Of a stretch of DNA of 46,178 nt, positions 41,162 to 46,178 are shown piece by piece. A program made the translations under genes and the position numbers. The notes below the pieces were generated by a model. That model was not told the origin of the DNA. It was given only the letters and a program-made list of their open reading frames with translations, and ran no database searches. Numbering within the stretch: the stretch's first letter is position 1; each line of letters starts with the position of its first letter. This DNA comes from Candidatus Poribacteria bacterium (GTDB lineage Bacteria > Poribacteria > WGA-4E > WGA-3G). The stretch covers positions 1 to 46,178 of the forward strand of contig JAJEET010000120.1 in the NCBI GenBank assembly GCA_022820835.1, written 5' to 3'.

Positions 41162-42091
41162 ATGCAAAACTCAATCGTACTCGGTACTCGTGGTAGCCAA
41201 CTCGCGCTTTGGCAAGCACAATTCGTCAAAGAGCAACTCGAAAACCTTTATACGGGAATCGATGTCCAATTTAAGATCATCAGAACCACCGGCGACGCTT
41301 TCCCAGACCGCCCTATAGCCGGACTTGGTAAAGCTGTTTTTACCAAAGAGATTGATATCGCACTCTTAGACGGCGAAATTGATCTCGCTGTCCATAGTTT
41401 GAAAGACCTGCCGACAGAACTGCCGGTAGGTCTCTGCATCGCTGCAATACCGACACGCGAGGACCCGCGCGATGTACTTATCACCGCTACTGGCTTACGC
41501 TTAGAAGACCTACTGAACGGCGCGAAGGTCGGCACTACAAGTCCACGCAGAAAAGCACAACTCCTCTGTATGCGTTCCGATTTACAAGTCGTTGATATAC
41601 GAGGTAACGTCGATACACGGCTCCGGAAACTTCAAGATAGCGATCTTGACGCAATCATCCTCGCCGCAGCAGGCATCAACCGACTCCGAAAACCGGAAGT
41701 CATTACCCAGTTTTTTGAAGTAGAACGCATGGTGCCTGCCCCCGGACAAGGTGCACTCGCTATTCAAGCACGCCAAGGCGATACCGCTGTCGCAAAACTT
41801 CTCGAACCGTTGAACGATTCAAAGACAGTAGCAGCTGTTACCGCTGAAAGAACACTATTAACAGCCCTCGGTGGAGGATGTCAAGTGCCTATTGGCGCGT
41901 ACGCAAGGCAGGTTGATGGTGATCTTCGCCTCATCAGCACCGTCTGCCATCCAGAGGGTGCCCTCCGTATTTTTGAGAGTGCTGTTGATAAGCCTTACGC
42001 GGCACTGCACTTGGCGGATACCGTTGCTAAAAAACTTCGGAACAACGGCGCAATGGAACTCTTGATGATGGCACAAAGGGCATTAGAATGA
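41162..42091 (+). CDS. hemC: Hydroxymethylbilane synthase (porphobilinogen deaminase)
   Basis: HemC joins four porphobilinogens into hydroxymethylbilane using a dipyrromethane cofactor. The 309-aa protein has VLGTRGSQLALWQAQFVKEQL, RTTGDAF, LGKAVFTKEIDIALLDGEIDLAVHSLKDLP, GTTSPRRKAQLL, VVDIRGNVDTRLRKL and ERMVPAPGQGALAIQAR. Cofactor-attachment Cys lies in ALGGGCQVPIGAYA. All expected blocks are intact. Its stop (TGA) overlaps the ATG of the next gene by four bases. Confidence 0.96.
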   Translation: MQNSIVLGTRGSQLALWQAQFVKEQLENLYTGIDVQFKIIRTTGDAFPDRPIAGLGKAVFTKEIDIALLDGEIDLAVHSLKDLPTELPVGLCIAAIPTREDPRDVLITATGLRLEDLLNGAKVGTTSPRRKAQLLCMRSDLQVVDIRGNVDTRLRKLQDSDLDAIILAAAGINRLRKPEVITQFFEVERMVPAPGQGALAIQARQGDTAVAKLLEPLNDSKTVAAVTAERTLLTALGGGCQVPIGAYARQVDGDLRLISTVCHPEGALRIFESAVDKPYAALHLADTVAKKLRNNGAMELLMMAQRALE

Positions 42092-43614
42092 ACCTGGATC
42101 CGAATACGCCACCCACTGGTATCGTCTATATTGTTGGCGCAGGGCCCGGCGATAGAAAACTCATCACACTCAAAGGTGTTGAATGCCTACAACGCGCCGA
42201 TGTCGTTATATACGATCTCTTACTCAACAATACACTCCTCGATCATTGCCCCTCACACACCGAAAAAATCCAAGCACCCGATCCGAGAGTCCGAACGACA
42301 CGACAGGTAGAGATCAATCAGATGCTTGTAGAACACGCCAAGGCAGGCAAAGTTGTCGTCCGCCTAAAAGGTGGCGATCCCTATATCTTTGGACGCGGCG
42401 GCGAGGAGGCAGTCGTACTCACCGAAGCCGGAATCCCGTTTGAAGTCGTTCCCGGTATCACTTCTGCAATCGCCGCATCCGCGTATGCTGGCATCCCCGT
42501 CACGCACCGTAACTACGCCTCATCCGTCGCATTTGTTACTGGACACTCCGCCGCGCTGAGACCAGATTCAAATATCAACTGGGAGCAGCTCGCGACCGCC
42601 GTTGATACCCTCGTCGTCTATATGGGGGTGGCACACCTACGACAGATTACCGAACGGTTGATCGCACACGGTAGGAAACTAGAGACTCCAGTGAGTTTAG
42701 TCCGCGTCGGAACAACGCCACAACAACAGGTCATCCAAGGCACCCTTGACGATATTGTACAAAAAGCGGAGGCAGTCCAACTCAAAAGCCCTGCACTTAT
42801 TGTTGTCGGTGAGGTGAACCGGCTCAGACAACAACTCCGATGGTTTGATACCAAACCGCTCTTCGGAAGACGGATCCTCGTAACCCGCGCACGCGCGCAG
42901 GCAAGCGAATTCGCAGAACTCTTGGAAACCAATGGCGCACAGGTAATCCAATTTCCGACGATAGAAATCCGTCCACTGCAGTTTGACACGACGTATATTC
43001 AGTCTATAAACGAATACGATTGGGTTATCTTTACAAGCGTCAATGCCGTAGAAATCTTCTATGGACACTTGCGAAAGGAAGGGAAAGATGTCCGAGCGTT
43101 CGGTGAAACCAAAATCTGTGCAGTCGGACCGAAAACGATTAATGCGCTCAACAGCGTCGGTATACATCCCGATTTTGTGCCGTTGCACGCCCGCGGAAGC
43201 ACAATCGCTACTGAAATAGTAGGTATCTGCGGCAAGAAAATCCTTCTACCGCGTGCCAAAATTGCCTCCACCGCACTGCCAGAGAATCTACGGCGGAGAG
43301 GCGCGTACGTCGATGATGTACCGCTCTACGATACCCTTAAAATCGCAGGCGATAGCGATAAAGGACGAGATGAGATCGAAACCGATCTCCTGAACGGCAA
43401 TATTGATTTCGTTACATTCACCAGTTCTTCTACAGTCACCAATTTCTTGGAGATGTTCCCGACCCACACGCCTGCAGCACTGCTTAAAAGCGTTCAGGTC
43501 GCGGTTATCGGTCCCGAAACACAAAAAGCAGCAGTAGCACAAGGCATGCAGGTCGATATCGTCGCAAAGCAAGCCACAATAGAGAGCCTTGTAGAGGCGA
43601 TTATTAAAGTCTAA
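42088..43614 (+). CDS. Fused uroporphyrinogen-III methyltransferase and uroporphyrinogen-III synthase
   Basis: The 508-aa fusion protein first has an S-adenosylmethionine-dependent methyltransferase (SUMT/CobA type, residues ~1-250). It reads [76 protein letters not shown] and VVYMGV, making precorrin-2 from uroporphyrinogen III. A HemD domain (about 260-508) follows: [59 protein letters not shown] and [12 protein letters not shown]. This domain closes hydroxymethylbilane into uroporphyrinogen III. The order CobA-HemD in one chain is common in bacteria. It overlaps hemC by four bases. It supplies the precorrin-2 used by the siroheme-type protein upstream. Confidence 0.95.
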   Translation: MNLDPNTPPTGIVYIVGAGPGDRKLITLKGVECLQRADVVIYDLLLNNTLLDHCPSHTEKIQAPDPRVRTTRQVEINQMLVEHAKAGKVVVRLKGGDPYIFGRGGEEAVVLTEAGIPFEVVPGITSAIAASAYAGIPVTHRNYASSVAFVTGHSAALRPDSNINWEQLATAVDTLVVYMGVAHLRQITERLIAHGRKLETPVSLVRVGTTPQQQVIQGTLDDIVQKAEAVQLKSPALIVVGEVNRLRQQLRWFDTKPLFGRRILVTRARAQASEFAELLETNGAQVIQFPTIEIRPLQFDTTYIQSINEYDWVIFTSVNAVEIFYGHLRKEGKDVRAFGETKICAVGPKTINALNSVGIHPDFVPLHARGSTIATEIVGICGKKILLPRAKIASTALPENLRRRGAYVDDVPLYDTLKIAGDSDKGRDEIETDLLNGNIDFVTFTSSSTVTNFLEMFPTHTPAALLKSVQVAVIGPETQKAAVAQGMQVDIVAKQATIESLVEAIIKV

Positions 43615-43627
43615 GTCTTCAGAACTG

Positions 43628-43654
43628 GTAGGCGCGGTTTCTAACCGCGCCTAC
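43628..43654. repeat. Perfect GTAGGCGCGGTT palindrome between convergent genes
   Basis: GTAGGCGCGGTT (43628-43639) and AACCGCGCCTAC (43643-43654) form a 12-bp perfect stem around TCT. It is a GGCGCGG-armed member of the REP-like family (compare 9552-9574). Lying between convergent hemD and Nramp-like genes, it may also serve as a transcription end for both strands. Confidence 0.75.
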
Positions 43655-43674
43655 ACTTAAACACATATCTTTAT

Positions 43675-45189
43675 TTACCCGAAAATCGGGAAAACATAAG
43701 GCTCAAGTACCTGTTGATAAACCGTTATCGTCCCGAAAATCGAATAGAATCCGGCACACAGAACTAATCCGATCTGTTTCCATACTGGCGGCTGGATCTC
43801 CTTCGGCAAGAACTTCCGGTTGACGTAAAGCGTATGTAACGCCGTAATCACCAATAGATACCCACCGACCGTTGCCGATACCAGGATCATAAAGAACGGT
43901 TTCGCGAGATACATAGCGATAACACCCCATAGAATATAGACACCGAGAATCGGATAATAGATCCATTTTGCGTTGTGTTCACCGAGGTTGTGCACCCGCT
44001 TCAGCCCTGTCCATATAATATCCGTATAGGTCCGAGGCACACCGTCTACCCCACCGATTTGCGTCGAGAACAGCACCCAGAAACCGCATAATAGCGTGAG
44101 ATACCATAAGACTCTACCGCCTTTTTCCGCGAGCCCGTCCGCTTGGAAACCTGCCGCCGCCCACTGGTCCATCTCCTGCCCAGCAGGCACAAATGCTAAC
44201 GTGAGCATTGCAGGCAGCGCGATACCGACAAAGCATCCGAGCATCCAGATACCATACTGCTCAAAACGGACATATTTCCACCACTCCTTGAACCGTGTAA
44301 GGTTTTCCGGTGTGATGCGAAAGACCTTACCTAAGTGTGAGAGCGTAATATTTTGGCCACCGATTATTGACGGGATCGCCCCGACGAGACTGCTCATACC
44401 CCATCCTTTATCGCGGACGTAGTTCGTGATTGTAACATTGCCTAAGCCTCCACTTCCGGCGTATGCAGCGAAAGCACCAAGCAACAGCCAATCAACCTGT
44501 CCATCGGGTCCCGGTTCAGGAAGTGCTCCAAAGCTAAAGAAACCTTTGATGGCATCCCACCACACACTCAACGGAACCATAAAAATATCAATGACAACGA
44601 GGTAACCGATAATCCAGACGACCATGAAAAGCTGTACCTTCTCAAGGGCGTTGTAGATCTTCCCACCGAACAGTACAATCCCTAAACAGAAGAAGAAGAT
44701 AATGTAGGCAAACATACGTACCGTTCCTTCATCTCCTTTCACTAACTCGGTTGATTCTTGCGGCATATAGCCGAGCCATATTGCAGCGAGTGCCGTCGCA
44801 GCCGTCATTGCCCAACCCGGCCAGATCGCAAAAAAATTAACACTTGAATAGAAAGTCATCCAAAACGGCGCGCCCGGCTTACAACGCATATAACCGCTCA
44901 ACATCGGTTCGCCGGTATAGAGCGTATAACGGATCGCCTCTGTGTTCAGAATCGCCTGCAATAGAATAGCAATCGTCGCTATCCAGAGAAGTCGACCCCC
45001 GTACTGTGCAGTGATTGCGGGACCCAGCAGCCATTCTCCACTACCAATCGAACCGCCCAACGCAATAATACCAGGGCCTAAGATACTCCGAAACGCTTTG
45101 CCAAATTGATATTTCGGTGGCTCAGGAAGTTCCGCAACCTCCCAATCGGGAAGTGCACCACCTGCTACACGTTCATTATTTTCCTGCAT
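43675..45189 (-). CDS. Nramp-family-like divalent metal transporter lacking the DPGN motif
   Basis: The 504-aa membrane protein (GGGAGG before ATG 45189) has about eleven to twelve hydrophobic segments. It starts with the Nramp-like block SILGPGIIALGGSIGSGEWLLGPAITAQYGGRLLW. In canonical Nramp the first helix reads DPGN at the metal site; here GSGEW occupies that place. The second metal-site motif (MPH in helix 6) is not evident. The sequence instead has VTITNYVRDKGWGMSS. It keeps the long family length and helix pattern. Planctomycete/Poribacteria-type relatives of this kind exist, but the transported ion cannot be inferred. It is transcribed away from the lipoprotein gene and convergent with the tetrapyrrole genes. 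Confidence 0.75.
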   Translation of the reverse strand: MQENNERVAGGALPDWEVAELPEPPKYQFGKAFRSILGPGIIALGGSIGSGEWLLGPAITAQYGGRLLWIATIAILLQAILNTEAIRYTLYTGEPMLSGYMRCKPGAPFWMTFYSSVNFFAIWPGWAMTAATALAAIWLGYMPQESTELVKGDEGTVRMFAYIIFFFCLGIVLFGGKIYNALEKVQLFMVVWIIGYLVVIDIFMVPLSVWWDAIKGFFSFGALPEPGPDGQVDWLLLGAFAAYAGSGGLGNVTITNYVRDKGWGMSSLVGAIPSIIGGQNITLSHLGKVFRITPENLTRFKEWWKYVRFEQYGIWMLGCFVGIALPAMLTLAFVPAGQEMDQWAAAGFQADGLAEKGGRVLWYLTLLCGFWVLFSTQIGGVDGVPRTYTDIIWTGLKRVHNLGEHNAKWIYYPILGVYILWGVIAMYLAKPFFMILVSATVGGYLLVITALHTLYVNRKFLPKEIQPPVWKQIGLVLCAGFYSIFGTITVYQQVLEPYVFPIFG

Positions 45190-45346
45190 AACGCCTCCCC
45201 AAATAGAAATTTAAAACCTATTTTAGCAGAGAGAGGTTTCCGTATCAAGCATAATCCAGACTTTTCCACGCCTTCCCTCCATTTTCTATGGACAACCCTA
45301 CCCACTTAACGCTAAAATTTATTCATAAAAAGATCGGAGGCAAAAC

Positions 45347-45889
45347 ATGCATCGACATAACTCTTTGAAAACAAACACAAAAACACGCATCCTGCTTTTC
45401 ATACTCACGTTTACTTGTCTGATCCTTTCTTCGTGCGCGAACAGTCCATTGCAACCCATTAGCAGCGAAGAAGAACAAAAGGTAAAAGCCGAATTAGATG
45501 ATCGCTCGTTCCGCCAATTTGACCCATCTAAAGATGCCGAAAAGCGAAAAGCCGTTATTCTCGACTTCTTTAACGGTGTGAGCCTCTGGGCACAATATGC
45601 CGAAGGTCCGTATGCGATTAACGAGTGGGAGATTTTAGCGGACGATTACCGCGTTGAAAAAGCCGGTTCGGAATACCGAATTTATTTTGAGGCACCACGT
45701 TCCCAACAGATACTCCCGACGGAGTGCGAAAATTGCGTTGAAACTACGGGCATCTCAATTTCAATCCAGAATCCTTTTGATAGCGAGAAAATAAGATTCA
45801 AGTTGAACATTGACAACGACAATTTTCCTCGACCGTTCCCAATATTTGAATCGTGGACAAAGTTTAACGAAGACGAGTATTTTGAATAG
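45347..45889 (+). CDS. Small lipoprotein, unknown
   Basis: The 180-aa protein has GGAGG eight bases before ATG 45347, a signal RILLFILTFTCLILSSC and lipobox Cys30. The mature part holds KAVILDFFNGVSLWAQYAEGPYAINEWEILADDYRVEKAGSEYRIYFEAPR, then PTECENCVETTGISISIQNPFDSEKIRFKLNIDNDNFPRPFPIFESW. The C-terminal half with a CxxC pair looks like a beta-rich domain, but no family is recognised. Divergent to the Nramp-like gene, with 157 nt between starts. Function unknown; likely anchored to a membrane and facing outward. Confidence 0.75.
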   Translation: MHRHNSLKTNTKTRILLFILTFTCLILSSCANSPLQPISSEEEQKVKAELDDRSFRQFDPSKDAEKRKAVILDFFNGVSLWAQYAEGPYAINEWEILADDYRVEKAGSEYRIYFEAPRSQQILPTECENCVETTGISISIQNPFDSEKIRFKLNIDNDNFPRPFPIFESWTKFNEDEYFE

Positions 45890-46178
45890 GAACACTCAGT
45901 ATATCGCCATCTCCGTCTTTCTATAGAAGCACGCCGCGCTCGCGATCTTCCGTGTGCATTGTAGAAGCAAGTTCTGCTCGCTATCCTTCGCTCAAACTGC
46001 TCAGAAAACTGAAAGTATAAATAACGTGAGTTTGATAAAAGTGGGATGTTGGGTTTCACTACCGCTATTTAGGCAGAAAGTGCCTTGAAAAGCGGCATAT
46101 TTGTCTAAATTATACGGTTTTTAGTGTGTATTTACCGCTCAACCCAACCTACAGATTTATTTTCAAGTTCACGTTAAA
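45890..46178. repeat. Terminal intergenic region with repeat remnants and a MITE-like element
   Basis: Around 45925-45985 are remnants GCGCTCGCGAT and GTAGAAGCAAGTTCTGCTCGC resembling the 28082-28150 element. At 46047-46153 an element of about 107 bp starts TGTTGGGTTTCACTACCGC and ends ACCGCTCAACCCAACCTACA. Its ends are inverted copies around TTGGGTT/AACCCAA with CCGC/GCGG further in. It has no open frame. I see no gene in this stretch. Confidence 0.55.

Noticed and set aside
45682..46059. Minus-strand 125-aa frame at the end of the window
   Set aside because: It runs antisense to the lipoprotein and through repeat remnants; no start signal or domain.

Overview
The window looks like a chromosomal segment of an uncultured bacterium close to Candidatus Poribacteria. 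This is inferred from style rather than a marker gene: several Gfo/Idh/MocA oxidoreductases, secreted WD40/dockerin proteins ending in a FlgD-like tail (NYPNPFNPETWIPYQL, then YWDGRNELGERVASGVYFY), many Cys-anchored lipoproteins, and intergenic DNA full of short palindromic or iterated repeats. TGA is an ordinary stop here (for example at the ends of hemC, the sigma-factor gene and the gene before hemB).

Region 1 (1-6.9 kb) is a complete Pup-proteasome locus in the order mpa/arc, dop, pup, prcB, prcA, pafA. Pup ends in GGQ and so needs Dop to deamidate it. PafA then ligates it to substrates, and Mpa/ARC feeds pupylated proteins into the PrcA/PrcB 20S core. A repeat-filled gap separates prcB from prcA, and an intrinsic terminator separates prcA from pafA. 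Region 2 (6.9-12.8 kb) holds pyruvate phosphate dikinase, an orphan Uma2-family protein, a small membrane protein, a cupin, an orphan addiction-module-type antidote protein and a Gfo/Idh oxidoreductase. Region 3 (12.8-19.2 kb) has a secreted metzincin-like/TPR protein, a PKD-like lipoprotein, a thioredoxin lipoprotein with in-frame TGA at the first redox cysteine (probable selenoprotein) and RtcB RNA ligase.

Region 4 (19.2-24.8 kb) is the most unusual. Just after rtcB there is a consensus sigma-54 promoter followed by a roughly 130-nt structured RNA with a terminator. Next comes an ECF sigma factor fused through a membrane helix to an Asp-box beta-propeller, then a secreted WD40/dockerin/FlgD protein. 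The last two genes are preceded by the same 34-nt promoter-like element, suggesting a small self-regulated ECF regulon. Region 5 (24.8-29.8 kb) has a minus-strand pair (flavin disulfide oxidoreductase and N-acyl-D-amino-acid deacylase), a lipoprotein and a second Gfo/Idh protein.

Region 6 (29.9-43.6 kb) has four tandem secreted paralogues translationally coupled to hemB, followed by hemL, a polyprenyl diphosphate synthase, a duplicated siroheme-synthase-N protein, a CcsA/HemX-like membrane protein, hemA (behind a perfect sigma-70 consensus promoter), hemC and a cobA-hemD fusion. Together these cover the C5 tetrapyrrole route from glutamyl-tRNA to uroporphyrinogen III and on to precorrin-2/sirohydrochlorin. 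Region 7 (43.6-46.2 kb) has a divergent Nramp-like transporter, a lipoprotein and repeat elements. I saw no tRNA, rRNA, CRISPR array, transposase or phage gene. All structures were read by eye; no folding or database search was run.
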